A stretch of 64,000 nt of DNA from Angiostrongylus vasorum (GCA_018806985.1 JADANN010000122.1:602501-666500), one strand, 5' to 3'; positions 1-14,000 are shown, numbered from the stretch's first letter. Made by a program: numbers and translations. The notes: generated by a model from the letters alone, not told the origin.

Positions 1-203
1 GGAATTGCTCGACCAGCATTCTACGACGTTCAAGATGGAAGGAAATCCTCAAGCAGCAACCGAGGCCACACGTAAAGTTGGAAGATCTTCGTGGACAATG
101 GATGCGAGGAAACGAATCGAATGTGAGAAATGCTGGGATCCGCACAGTAGACGCGAAGACGAATCATATGAAGTAAAATGAAATATAATAAAAATAGAAA
201 AAA
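1..203 (+). repeat. SINE family A copy, 5' part outside window
   Basis: The stretch matches the second half of the complete family A copy at 5990-6392 (opposite strand). Shared blocks include CTCAAGCAGCAACCGAGGCC, GGATGCGAGGAAACGAATCG and the end block TGCTGGGATCCGCACAGTAG, followed by an AT-rich tail. The tRNA-like head would lie left of base 1. Confidence 0.75.
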
Positions 204-732
204 ATTGATTTCGTGCACGGAACGTTTCCGAGAATATATTAGGGAAACCTTCAAGTCTCATTTGTTTGCTAAGGCATGACGATGAATATTTTGTAAAATT
301 CGGAGGGTGGTTTGAGATTCTGCTGAACCTTTAAAATTGAGTGCGATGGAATAGTTACTGATGGTCACACAGCTATTTTACAACTTTCCATCGAGAATCC
401 CAAACCCAGCAAGTATATAACTCATCAGATCGAGTCGAGCTACTCGCGGCTAGCCTTTTCTAAAATCTAACGAACAAAACTCGTTACAGAGCTCTGGCTC
501 ATGAAGAGCAAAAGCAGAGACTTCACTGAAGCGCGCATGGGTCAGTCTATGAATGGCGAATGTGATAAACGTGAATTTATGTTAAAGCTGCTAGGAATCA
601 TTTAACCGTGAATATCAAGAACATCCATCCAATTTATTGAGAACATTGTTGACTCGGCAAGTCTGGTTGCTCCCTACGAAGATGTGCGAATGTTCTCGAA
701 TTTTCTTCAAAAAGCAGCAACGTGGGTGTTAT
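204..732. other. No recognisable gene or repeat
   Basis: Unique-looking AT-rich sequence. I looked here for the missing P-glycoprotein C-terminus (the strand after the H-loop and the end of NBD2) and found no convincing exon in any frame. Confidence 0.4.
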
Positions 733-868
733 TTATTTATTTTATATGACTCGTCTTCACGTCTGCTGTGCGGATGAAGGGTTTGGTTGGTCCGGAGCAG
801 AATCGAACTAGCACCGTGCTCGTGATGGCGGAAAACACTACCACTGTGCTATCCGTCCCTTACAACAA
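733..868 (-). repeat. SINE family A copy, internally deleted
   Basis: On the minus strand it begins with a tRNA-like head (B box equivalent GTTCGATTCTGC, A box equivalent TAGCACAGTGGTAG), then jumps directly to the 3' end block GCACAGCAGACGTGAAGACG and an ATAAAATAAATAAATAA tail. The central 250 or so bases of the family are missing. Confidence 0.7.
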
Positions 869-1257
869 TGGTGTACAAAATAGAGATATGTAGATGCAGG
901 CTGGATATAACCACCATCGAAGTAATTGAGGCATTCCAACCTCTTCTTAATGTAATTGTTGATAGCTATCATATCATTAGGAAGGAAGCCAGAGACTAAG
1001 ACACATTTGCTATGATATATTACGTCTCTTTGGGAAGGAATATGTGATAAGAATATTACTGAACCTGCAAAGGCAAAGCATGGATTGGTGTGATGTAGAA
1101 TGGAGATTGGTCAAATAATGAAAGGGAGTGGTGCTTGAAATCGATTAGGATCGCTAGTATTTGGGAGACTGTACAGCGATAGTCAACGACCGGCTGATCA
1201 AAGGAACCACATACTGGCACACTTCTCCCCCTTTTGTAAGTAATCAACTTCTTTCAC

Positions 1258-2066
1258 CTGTCTGCACCTTTGATTGTGCTCAACCTATGTGCTATTGTTA
1301 GCGATGTTCGACCATGACTCGCTTCGTTTAATGCCTTTTGTACTATCTGAAATGTACTTTATAGTTTTACAACCTTAGTTTACTGGTATTGTTTCTTGTT
1401 TTTTGATGAGTATCATCATAGACAATTCCGCTCAACATTCTTAGGTAAACCTTTTCACTTTCGGTGTCAAGAGCGCTTGTGGCTTCATCCAGTAAAATGA
1501 TTTTCGGCTTCCGAATCAGCGCTCTAGCGATGGCAATTCTTTGCTTTTGGCCACCAGATAAATTGGAACCCTTTTCACCAACATTGGTTTCGTAACCCGA
1601 TGGGAAAGCTTCGATAAAGTCGGCTGCGTTAGCCTGCCTGCACACTTCTTGAACCTGAGTCAAACTGATATCTTCATCGATTCCAAGAGTGATATTCTCA
1701 AGTATCGACCCCTTGAAAAGTATTGGTTCTTGTCCGACAAGCGCTATGTTGTTACGAAGATGAACACGGCAGATTTTATTTAAAGCCAAATCATCAATTT
1801 TCTGAAATGGTATTCATAAGGCATGTCTTTACACACTGCTTTCTTATAACACTTAAGAAAGACATACTATCAAAACAAACTGTTAAGCAACTACCCACAA
1901 TAGTCCCAGCGTCAGGTTCGTAGAATCTTTCCAAAAGTTGGACCACAGTACTCTTTCCACAACCTGATGCTCCGACAAGGGCTATAGCCTGTCCGTTTCG
2001 AGCCACGAGATTCAAATTTTTTTGCCACCTAGGAAAGTCTCTTCGAACATATTTGATTTTTACGTG
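1258..2066 (-). CDS. P-glycoprotein NBD2 exons
   Basis: Second nucleotide-binding domain. The exon 1899-2066 has Walker [21 protein letters not shown]. The exon 1451-1801 has the Q-loop [12 protein letters not shown], signature [16 protein letters not shown] and Walker [18 protein letters not shown]. The exon 1258-1346 has the H-loop [10 protein letters not shown]. All ATPase motifs are intact in NBD2. The A-loop is unusual: the sequence before Walker A reads [20 protein letters not shown], with Phe where families have Tyr in YPxRP. The coding continues past 1258 in phase 2, but no following exon could be identified. Confidence 0.88.
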
Positions 2067-5000
2067 CTAAAATTATCAAAATCTGTGGTTTTTTCTGTTC
2101 TATGATAGCTAACGTTTGGAGCCAATAAGTGTGAGCGGTATTGCGAAGTTTTATCCTTCAACAGTGTCAGCAGTCAGAAGAACGATGGCTGGATTAAATC
2201 CTTACGACACAAGTGAAATAGGGAATACGAACTTCCAACCGCTGCTAACGATGCAAGACCGAAGACACCGTTGTGCCCAGCAATATGTCGAAAATTAGGT
2301 GGCCAGACAAATGATGCATCTAAGTGACAACCGTTGGACAACAATCATTAACGACTGGATTCTTTGAGATGTCAAACGCATTGCAGGAAAACCACTGAAC
2401 CAAAGGCTAGAGTTCATCACGAAGACCCCTAGAAAAAGAGTATTATGCTCAACTATGTACTTATAGCGAGGACAGCCCACTAGGATACTGTTGCGTACCA
2501 CTGGGGCATTTGCAAAGTTTACAGGGAGCTTGTTCTAGTCACACGACGAAAAACCGGACGACAGGTGGTGCAGGTGATATAGGTTACACACCGTGCATGT
2601 TGCGCAGTGATCAGTGGTGACATGCAGTATAAAATGGCTTGGTCCTTGCTTGGATCCCGCGCTCGGGCTCACCAAGCTCTCCTTCTATGTGGATATTGGC
2701 ACAAGAGATAACTTGTCTGCGAGAAATTTAGTAGTTTTCATGCATCGATAAGCCTTATAAGATAGATAAGGATTAAGCTATCTTCGATGATGCTTCACGA
2801 AATCGAATGCCCTAGGGGGTGGGGGTGCTTACTTCAACAGTTGATCACTGCCGAGTACTTCACACCTTATAGCTAACAAAAGTGATAGATTTTGGCAACC
2901 GACGTGAGACTGTTGTCTTACTTCTTAATGAACTGAGCAACCAGTTTGCTAATCCGCTTTTCGTAATCGAAATCTAGGTTTGTCACATTATTATGCAATT
3001 ATGAAAACCATCTTTCTGAGCGCGCTGCGTGCCAAAATACTCGCTTCAGAAGAACTTGCGGAAGTAAAAGCCACCATTGCAAATATTTGAATTTCTACAT
3101 TTGTTTTCAACTCCTCCTATTCGAAGACTGTTCATTCCAACAGATTTTAACCACTACTTATCTCAGCACTCAATTTTGGATATTTGCTTTTTCCGAATTC
3201 CTCCCAACGGTTTACCGCCTCGTCGTGGCTGGGAGCTATTCCTGGGTGCTGGGCTGCGATGTATAGCGGGTGCGTTCATCCACACAGCAGGGGTCTCCCA
3301 AACTGACCAGAAGTCGGGCATTTCCACCAGGCAACCCAGCTATGAGTAAGCCAATACCAAGATCCATCACCGTTTTGGCACCAAACTAGTCGCATGGTGG
3401 CAAATCTCCTTTGATCTACAAGGGTGGCGAGTGCCTGTGGTAGCGACGAAATGAAGCAGACTTTGGCCTGACCGACCTCGGGACTCCAGGGAACCACAGT
3501 GGCTAAACCAGCAAAACCGACGAAATGGATATGGGGGCCCGCACAACCAGTGAGGACGCGCCATTCAAGTATCCACATAAGTCAGTATTTCTCCGAATTT
3601 AATATTTTCTATTCGATCAAATGCGGGAGTTATGCAAGAATTGCGAAGAAGAAACTCAACCTTTACATCTGGTCGGGAAGGATAGCTGAAGTCTACGTGT
3701 TCAAATTTGAGCGATCCTTGAATCTCCTAAACTAAATTAATTACTAAAACCTTTCCATTGAGCAATAGAAAGACCGAATTGACCATAGGTTTGTCTTTAG
3801 CCAATGAACAACAGTTGCGTAACACTCGTAACAATTGCATTAGCGAACCTACAAGTGGAACTTTTATATGATAGTTCATGCGAGTTTGATTGACAAAAGG
3901 TGTGTCTTTCATTATTTAAATGTGTTCGTCAACTATCGCTTGATGGTTATCAACTACAACTGTATTTCGATAACGAATTCATAACAATTTTGTGGATTTC
4001 GGAGTATAATTTCCATTACTTAATGCTAATGAGGCCTTGAAGAAAAATGGACAATTCCACCGCTCTCATCGTTCATCTATTGTTGGTGTATCATTACGTA
4101 GGCTGAGTAGGCCTTCTATGGTATGGTTAGCTTTAGATCTATGTTTTACTAGATCCAGCTATAGTGCATATTGCTTAGCGATGTGTGTGAGTACGCGCAA
4201 AGTTACTTTGAATCGAAAGGTGACAGAAGAGATTGGCCCATCGGAGTGTGTCTGCTAGCTAGTTGTTTCTCAATGGCGTTAGAAAGAGGTTCATATCGAC
4301 TTGGCCTTTCGTGAGTTCCTATTTGAATACTTTCCTACTGCTTATTCAAAGTCATTCATACACATGAAATCCATCTTCTACGAGAACAACCGAGCAACTT
4401 ATTGCCCCATTTATCGCTAGTAGTAATCCCCTCGCTGTTTAGTTATTTGCAAGCTATTTCTGTTTCTCCAAAACCTTTCCAAAATGTAACAATGTAACCA
4501 GAGAATCAGAAGCAGAAAAAGGTGTAACAGGAATTTCCTAGCATAATAAATGCGTTTTTTTAATGAATTTGATAAATCTGGTTGCTAACAACAGTGCCCA
4601 GCCTTGGCAAAATGATTTCAAACCGTCGATCCTTACTCTTTGCGATGGGAATGGAGACGATGTGGTGGTCATCGTAATAGAATTGCCATAAAACCCAGTT
4701 CGAACTACCAAAGCTATTTCAGTATTGGGACAAAGCGAAGAAGTACACCTGGAGGATTTCAGCTTGCCAAGGCAGTTTTGTGTGGATACGGCCTATGTAG
4801 AATAAGTGAGGTCAGATTCTACTTGAGCTCTGTCTCATCTGCTCATGCCTCATCAAAAGTCCATGGTACATGCGATGTAATAGTCTCAATTTGAAGTCTA
4901 TGGTGGACATTGAGTAAGAAAATGGTATGGTGAAAACGAAGTTCCTGGTAGTCACTTTTCGTTTCATCTGATGACCATACCCATGGTCTAAGGCTTCCAT

Positions 5001-8000
5001 CGGACCCTCTCTTGAATAATGCAAACTGTAGATTTCAGCTTAAGCCACATTGGCTGTGATGCTGATTTACCAGGACTAGCAGTCGTCTTAATGCACTGAC
5101 GCGCGAGCAGAATTTTTGTACCATAGGATTTCATTCCATTTATCTCCAGTTGACGATGTGTTGTGAATGTATGTTTGTGGTATGGGGAAAATCTGATCAT
5201 TTCTTTATTTATTCCATGACATATAAGGTCGGAACATAGCAGGGATGCTAAAAATCGCTGCACCTGAAATGTTCCTTAGGAATATTCTTTTTTGAGCTCT
5301 GTTCATGGTTTTTTCTTTCGTACGGTTGGAAGTCTGCGGGTCCGGACCCTCATCAATGTTGGTAATGCAGCGAAGTTAAAGTTCAACTTAAGTTCCATTT
5401 ACGTGAAAGAATTCTTCAGTAACACATAACTGGGCATTTAAGAGTTTTTGTTCCACAATACATTACTGTACGGCACACATATGTAGCATTGCGGGATTAT
5501 TTCCGTTTTCAGGAAACATCCTGCCCCGTTTCTTCCTTGTTAGCGGATCTATTTTTAACTACACTTCTTACTCACTGTGATAATTTCTTTCATTCAATCT
5601 TTAGTAAAAGTTCGTAAAGTTTAAATTGCGCAAGCTTACAGGTGTTTCTCCTGCTTCGGGCTTTGTACAGCTGTCGATCAGAGTGTACAACGACTGCGCG
5701 GCAAAGTGCGACCGCACAAAATCACCAAATGTAGCTGATGCGAATATCACAGCCCAGCCGGCAAGGTTGGCACTCATCGCTGACCTTCAAAAATACAAAG
5801 ATCCAAGTGTACGGATCTTGCCATAGATTCGAAGTTCTTTTAAAAATCTCAGAAGGCCTTGATTTTCAGTTTTCTATGAAAAAAATTTTGTTGTGGAAGC
5901 CGTGTCTTTCGAGAGAAGACCAATCGACAGTGAAGTTGAATATAGAAGGGAGCCAAAACCGACTACGTCAAATTGTTGATTACATTACAGATAGTAAAGT
6001 TTTTTATTTCATTTTATTTTATTTTGTCCGTCTTGACGTCTACTGTGCGGATCCCAGCACTTTTCACATTCAATTCGTTTCCTCGCATCCATTGTCCACG
6101 AAGATCTTCCAACTTTACGTGTGGCCTCGGTTGCTGCTTGAGGATTTCCATTTCATCCTGAATGGCGTAGAATGCTGGTCGAGCAATTCTTCCTGGAGTC
6201 CTGAGATAGCCAGGCTGGAGCGTTCCCAATTGGTTGCAGAAAGTGATTTTTTTCCCAGATAAGTCCGGTACCAATTTCCCGATCCCGGAGGGATGAGAGG
6301 TTTGGTTGACCTAGTGCGGAATCGAATTAGCACCATGCTCGTAATGATGGACACCACTACCACTGTGCTATCCGCCCTTTATGTCAAGTTTTAATACTTC
6401 AACAATTGAAAACCGCCCAGATATGCTTATAAATCAATGATATTGACCAATTTTTCTCTGAATGTGCTCACACAACAGTTTCCACGGCTTGTGCTTTTCC
6501 ATAGAAAACCATATACGCCCCGATGAAATATGTGACCATGTCAGAAAAGTAGAGGTAGCACTGAGTGATTGCGAATTGTATCGATTCATATACCACAAGC
6601 TGGAACAAATCCGACATTTCTCTGGAACACGCCGTGTAGTGTTTTTGATCTAGTAAAGCAGCTTTTTTCCTTCGAATGGAAAATATTCATTTCACCCTTT
6701 TTCGTTGCGTTTTCACTTTCATTTCATACTGTTCGTATTTCTTGAGAAAGTACGATTCAACGGCGAGTAACTGGATGGTGAGCGCATGCTCGAAGATCTC
6801 TATGCAGAGCTGAAATACGAAATGTTGAGAAAAAACGCTTAGACAAGCCAACTTCATGTGCACCCAACCCACCTCCGAAGTTTTATCGAGAGCTGTTTGT
6901 TGTTCCATATACGACGAAATTCTGTTGCTTGTGACCCATACGCTGACGGTGAACAGTGTAATCAGAATGATCGCTGCGACACCGCTGGCCCAGCAGGCCC
7001 ACGCCGACAGGAGTACACATACGATCACTGCACACACGTTGTTCACCATCAACATGAAGCGGTAGTCCAGACACTGCATTCATTTCGTTTTCACGTCCTT
7101 CATAGACAACTTCTATACCGATTTTAAATATGAAGAGCTTGCAGTGAAAGCAGAAAGGAAACTCTTCCTACCTTGCAAAACGTGTTTAAAAAGTGAAAAT
7201 TTCTTCCTTAACTAAAAAATTCAACTTAGTCTCAAATATGTGATTCGTGTGGCGCAGTGATCGAAGGCACCCTGTGACGCACACAAGGGATCGGTCTCTG
7301 CGCCTGTGGTTCACCAAGCCTTCTATCCCTCGTGGTCGGCAAATTCGTACCAGACTTCTCTGGGAGGATGGCAGCACTGACTCAATACATCGGTAGGCCA
7401 CCGCGAGTCATTGTAAAGGCCAGATATGCATTCGATCACCTCCAACGATACTTAACGAGATCGAATGCATGGAGCATCCCCCATGGATTGATCAACGCCA
7501 ACAGCTTTAGAGCTTTAGCTTTTAATTTCAAACATGCTCTATTTGCTGCGATTCGGAATACCCTGGCGAGAAGGCGCCGTAATTTAGCCGAATAAAACTC
7601 TAGTGTTAGCTCAGTAATCCAACAAAATATTGATGCGTATTGTACATGGATTTATAAAAAGTTCGTCTAGTTTAAGAGTATGCACGCAGTCCGTTCTGAC
7701 TATTCGTTGGTTTCATCAATGCATATGAGTACGTGAAACATACCGCTTGTACATCTGGAGCTTTCGAAGAAAGTTCAGCAACACATTCTGCATTACTGCG
7801 GTGTGGACGATCAAAGAACTCTGCGTTCTGGCTTAGCAGGCTCCTTAATACCTCTACACGAATATTTGACGTCGCTGCGTGAGCTGACCAGCCACCAAAG
7901 CCTATCTGAAGTATAACTTTTCTTTCAGCGGTGGCGTTACAACAGACAATGAAGCCATTAATTTAGAAGAGCAGCTTTATACATTCCATGCTTTGGAATA

Positions 8001-11000
8001 AATATTCTAGAGTTACAATTTTTTTTCGACTTGGATTTATTTGCAGTAAATCATGAATCCTTACAGAAATTATGAGGAACAACCATGAGTAGATCGCAAG
8101 GAAAATGAACACTCCGACGGCCCACCACATGTACGGAACAAAGGTGTCCTTAACACTTAGTCTTTTCCAGTATAACATTTTTATGGAACATTTATATAAC
8201 GAAAGAATAAAAAAGCACATCAGCTAATTGTCACCGACTTCATTAGACTTAATAGTAAGGTCTATGGTATTTAGAATAAGAGTAGCTAGCTTTTTTCAAT
8301 GAGTATTTGTAAGAATGAAAATTGCTCACTATAGTCTGGTTTAAAGCACGATAAGTAAAGTTGGTGAAATATGCAAAAAGTGGCAGTTCCATGCCTCTCA
8401 TGATGCTCCCTACCAGGCAAACCCAGAACACTAAACTGGAGCGCATGTTCGACAGGTAAACTCGAAAAATCCCGCCACCTCGACGGCTCTGAAGATGAGA
8501 TTTTTCTTATCTTTCACATTTCTTTTTTCTTGAAATGACAACTCCTTAAAACAACGACTATATAAATACCTTTGAAAACTGCCGATTTCTCCACAGTAAG
8601 CTTAACTTGAGGATATTCGAGTGATGCCGAAGAACTTCTGCTCATTCCACTTCGTCGTACATTGCACCTTGCAAGAGGAGTGTGGTTGCTTAACAAGAGT
8701 GGCTTGCTAATTCCCAAAAGCTTAGTTTCTATTAAGCTCAATGTCGATCAATAATCGACGCTGTTTATAAGCACATTCTGATGTTGTTACTTTAATCCTT
8801 CACAAAAAAAGCCGACGTTTCGACGGATTTCGCCTTCTTCAGGGCCTGGAAAAGTCAAGTTGACTGCAATGTACTACTCCACAGAGAAGCCACGAAACAA
8901 GGATTTCAACTGAATAGAAAACGAAGTAGCTTCGCACACTCACCGCCTTTTATAATTCTTCCAGTGAGTATTCCACGCGAAGACCAACCGCACAGAGTTT
9001 GTATGGGTGGTTAATGTGCCTCTTTCACATTAAAATACAAGTCTGAAATGCTGTGTGCGATCACGCGTGATAACAAAGCATTTCTCCCTTGAGTGCATAT
9101 TCGAAATCTTGGAATTTATCCAGAATGCTTCAAGGGTTTTAGATTCTTCTACGAGGATGGTGATTCCTAGTTCGAAATGTCCCCCGCTGTGACATTTTGT
9201 TGTGAGAAAGGCACATTACTCATCCATGTGATCTCTGTGCGGTTGGTCTCCAGTGATATGCTCAGTGGAAGAATCACAATGTGCGTTAAATGTGCAAAGA
9301 AGCTGTTTTGCCTTCAGTGTATAAATTTTTACCTACTACTTGTTTACTGTGTGAAATACAAATACAGTGATGGTGAGAAATTTGCAAAACTTGGACACCA
9401 GGCCAGATCGAACCACATGTACCTTTTTCCAGGGGGCTTTTGTGTTACGCATGGCACCGCTGAAGCCCTCATCTTGCCTTTCTCTCAGATAGTCTTTTTA
9501 CCCTGATGGTGCTACCCAAATCATTCCTTGATGAATGATTGCTGATGACACCGTTAGAGTAAATAGACTGGCCGAGTGAAAGACAGAACGAGCGCCTCAG
9601 TGGGTGCAGTGTGTAACACATGAGCCCACGGAAAGGGTCACTGCAGTTCGATCTGGCCAGGAGTCTAGGTTTTGCAAATATCTCTACATCACGTGGTTGC
9701 TTTGTTTTCAATTCCACGGTAATCTAGGTTTCGTGATTTTTCTGTTGGGGTTGTGGAGGTAATTGGCTGACTATGTCGCAGTCAACTAAACCTTTGCAGG
9801 CATTTAAAAAGGTCAAATCCGTAAACATCACCCTTTTTTGTTAACAAAGACTAAGGTAGTATTCTTATGTGGGCTTATCAAGAAAACTGCGAATTAGCGA
9901 CTTGACATTTAGTTATTCTATAAAACAACGCCAGTGTAATGAGCAAGTACAGTGAAAATTTCTTATTAAATGTCTTGAAGCTTAATTGCTTAAGAACTTA
10001 CTATGGAATAGAGTCGAAACTTTCTGATGTTTTCCGTTGTCTCGGACCAACACCAACCCCAATTTCTTGTGCTTTTGCCAAGCTGCTGTAGAGACCTCCT
10101 CTTTCCATTAACTCCAAATGCGTTCCTGTATACTTTGTACCACTGAGTACAATTTTACCAACAAACTTAGTGATATATGCATATACAACCGTTACAACGC
10201 AGACTTAACAACTTTAAATCACTCACCTTCTTCTACAATTTTACCGCCTTCAATTGCATAGATCCGTTGAACATCTTTCAGTGTACTTAGGCGATGAGCA
10301 ATCATTACTGTTGTCCGACCTCGAGACGCTTTGTTTAGTGCTAACTATAAACGGTACACTGCCATGAAATTTTAGAATTTGCACCCTCACTTAGATACCC
10401 ACTATTCATAGCGCGAGCTTGTCATAGTGGCAAAAGTCAATTTTTTTGTCAGGTTTTCTTTTTTCCTTCCACGTTAGATGTACCTACATGATTCACCCTT
10501 GAAACTGATTCGATGGTAATTACACAACAAACCTGCACAATCTTTTCACTCTCTGAGTCTAAAGCGCTGGTTGCTTCATCGAGAAGCAGAATTGTCGGCT
10601 CAGCTGCCACTGCACGAGCTATGGCAAGTCGCTGTTTCTGACCTCCTGATAGCGTTACACCACCGGTCCCGATTACTGTGTCGTAGCCCTAGACAGTGGC
10701 ACGTATACGTTTATGGCTACCACAAAGGCATGGCTTGCTTCGAAAATCACTTTCCAATTTCAACCTTTGTTTTAATATGTTATGAAGCGGAATGCGAAAT
10801 ATTTACTTCGGTAAAATAATGTAACACAGTACAACAAAGTCTCTGCTAAGAAAAAAAGAACTGAAATGCTTTCGATAGGGTGATATACTAAATAGGTGAT
10901 GGTAAAAGGCATTAAGCACAAAGGATAGAGCTTTTGGGATCGATCGAATCCTAAAGAATATGTCATGGATTCGTTTCATTAAGCACCGTAGTTGTGACAG

Positions 11001-14000
11001 AATGCGCATTTGGACGTACAGTAACGGTGGTCTATACGGTGGTAAACGTATGTAACAAGTCAGTGCTATTATCCACTCGGAGAAATCTGGTACTAATTTG
11101 CAGACCCCAAATGGATGGTGGACTTGATGAGAAGTGGGCGCGGAATCGAACGAAGGACATTGCATGTATTGCAAAACACTTCGAACCGTTGCGCTACATC
11201 TCCAAATAAGCGGTGATAAATACATTTTAATCGCAATGCTTAACATTTATTTTCTGCCTATTATTTTTTTTCATGACAGGATATTATGTGAAATCCAATC
11301 AAAATGACTCTGAGATGTAAGCAAAACGTTGAACACCAAGTGAGCTTGGAACCCGCGATTGCCCTTTCCGGAGGCTCATATGTTATCCACTGCACCAACG
11401 ATTCCCTTAGTTCGTCTTTCTGTCAGTTAGGTTTTAACACTATCGATGCTGTCGGTATTCACCCGTCAACGAGAATGATCTGAAGAGCTCTAATCAGCAT
11501 TGAGCCAAGTTAGGCTGAATCTTTAGGCCGAATCACAATGTTGTTCACATTTTGCTTAACAGTATAATCCACAACTACATTTTAGTTGACTGATTTCGAT
11601 TGCTGACATGAAGTTTATCGGACTCATTGTGCCTTCTTCTATTAGACATTCTACGTAGAATCAGCTCGGAATGAGAACATGAGAATTTCTCTCCAAACGC
11701 TTAAAGTGCTGATACATTGTAGCTGCGTCACGTGATTGATTGCGAATAGAAAGAAACCAAAAACAAAACATCTCTTTGTAAGAGTTCGTATAACGTTCTT
11801 GAATCAGCAACCTCATAATGCTTGTAGTGGTGAATTGGCAGCTAACCAGTCCACGTTTGGTACAGAACATCCCACCTGCAGAAATGCCTAAGCATACTAG
11901 AAAGTTAATATTAAGCTTGCGTGTAGTTTTGATATATCCGTACATATGTTCTTATGAACCGCCCTTCTTTTTAGCCGATGCGAGGTTGGTATAGATGTTG
12001 TAGATGGTAACATCTATACAACCTCGCGTCAGCTTAAACAATGGTAGTTCGTAAGAACATGTGAAGAGATGTATCGATTATTATGTCAAGGTTTATAGAA
12101 AGTAGATCATTCGAGCTAACTGTGGTTTTATATTTTAGAAAAAAAAGCAGATGTATCACCACATATTCGCGACATTTTAGAGCCAAAGATGAATAGAGTG
12201 TAGACTGTTCAGTGAGTAGAATAAGAGCGGCTAACAGGCATAGAAAATCTGCAGATTTGCAATTATCGTCGCAATGTGCTAAAGTATTGTAGTGTTTAAT
12301 GTGTAGGTGCACAGCTGGACGACGACTCGCGTTTAACTAAAATAGTAAAGAACCTTTTCCAGCTTAACGATGAAGTCATGAGCATTGGCCATCCGGGCAG
12401 CATCTTTAGCCTGTTCGTCGCTGATTGGTCTACCGAGGACTATGTTTTCGAGAATGGTGCCGTTGAATAAGCATGGCTCCTGCTGCACGATACCAATCAT
12501 CTTTCTCAGATCTCTGACCTTGATTGTACGAATATCGCGACCGTCAATGAACATGGATCCTTTATGACAGTCGTAAAGTCGTGTTAAAAAGCCCAATCTT
12601 AATAAAGGTGCATTAAGTAGACATTATAGAGAGCATATATTGTCTTCATACCATTCAACAGAGGTGGGTAGCGCAGCGGTAGCGATGCCGTCCACCATGG
12701 ATATGGTGCTGTTTAGACCCCTGCCCTAAGCTCACACATTCTCTCATTCCACCAGGTTCAAGAAGTTTATAGTATATAGAGTTGTATGGGGGACAGTTCA
12801 CTTCTTCTAATCCAAATGGAAATTAAAATAGTCCAGTGAGAAATTATTTGATCATCATTCAAAAACATCCAGAAAATAGACAGCCCTCAAGCAGCAGCCG
12901 AAGCCACACGCGAAAAAGTTCGAAGACCTTTGTGGATGATGGATACGAGAAAACGAATCGAATGCAAGAAGTGCTGGGATCCACATAGTACGTGTAAAGA
13001 CGGGTCGTTCAAAAAAAAATCCCAAAACAAAAAGTCACATTGATTGGTCTCCCACACCGTCTAATAATTATCGCGAACAGGGTGTGTCGTTGACTCGATT
13101 TACCGCTGTGAGTTTATTATTAAAATTGCGCCGCCAAAACTTGGAAGTGCTTAGACCTATCACGTGAGAGTTCAGCAACAAGTCAATATGAGGAAATGTC
13201 GACATCTTGATGAGATAAGAAACATGCAGTTGCCATCGAGAATATCTCTGTTCGATTCACAGGATCTAGCGACTGACTCCGAAGGAATTGTGGATCGTCT
13301 GAAATAATCACTTACTTTCAGAACCAACAAGAAGTGCTCTCTTAAAAAATAAACCGGTAGTGTTATCCATTTCCTTAGGTGAAGATATATGCGAACGACA
13401 CACGTAAAGAATAACATTTAGTTCTAAGACATGCTCTCGTGATTTCTTCACGGATAAAGCTCCTTCACTTGGCATCTACAACATCAAAGGATCGATCCAT
13501 TTCAGACTTAATCTTCGTTCCACCTTGAGACTACCCAAATTTTTTCGAAATGGCATAGCGGGTTAATAAAAGGAAGAACACAAGGAAGTGTCAACTTGAA
13601 AACGGGACCCTTATTGTCGAGAAAAGAAGGTACCTAGAGTTTCGGTTATGTGGGTTGCCCTCCTTTGTGCACTGGCACATCGCAAGTGAAAACATCGATT
13701 GTCGCCCAGACTACTTTTGTTATGTGTGAAACGCAATCAACGTGAATTTGCTACGTGTATCACAACAAACTATAACTATTTTCATAGAAGTCTATTGAGA
13801 TGGTCACATTGATTTTGCACCGTTCTTCATCGAATGCATAGAAGCATTCAACCGCGTGGAAAGAAATTGGATTCTAAATATCGCCGCTTTTTCCACCAAG
13901 AAGTGGACCACTCTCTGCCAAAGCGCTAATCTCCTGGCGGTGCGTCGGTAAGGTTTCGCATACATCTTCTGCCACTAACCTCTGAAGCGTCATTTCACTT

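Noticed and set aside
4630..5270. Missing NBD2 exon or coding element
   Set aside because: Long two-strand open frames but no YPxRP, no RT and no nuclease motif; left unassigned.
5738..6262. Plus-strand open frame of 174 codons
   Set aside because: Runs antisense through a P-glycoprotein exon and then a SINE; no domain.
6300..6392. tRNA gene
   Set aside because: A and B box-like sequences are present, but no cloverleaf with acceptor stem and anticodon arm; they are heads of SINE copies, followed by SINE body.
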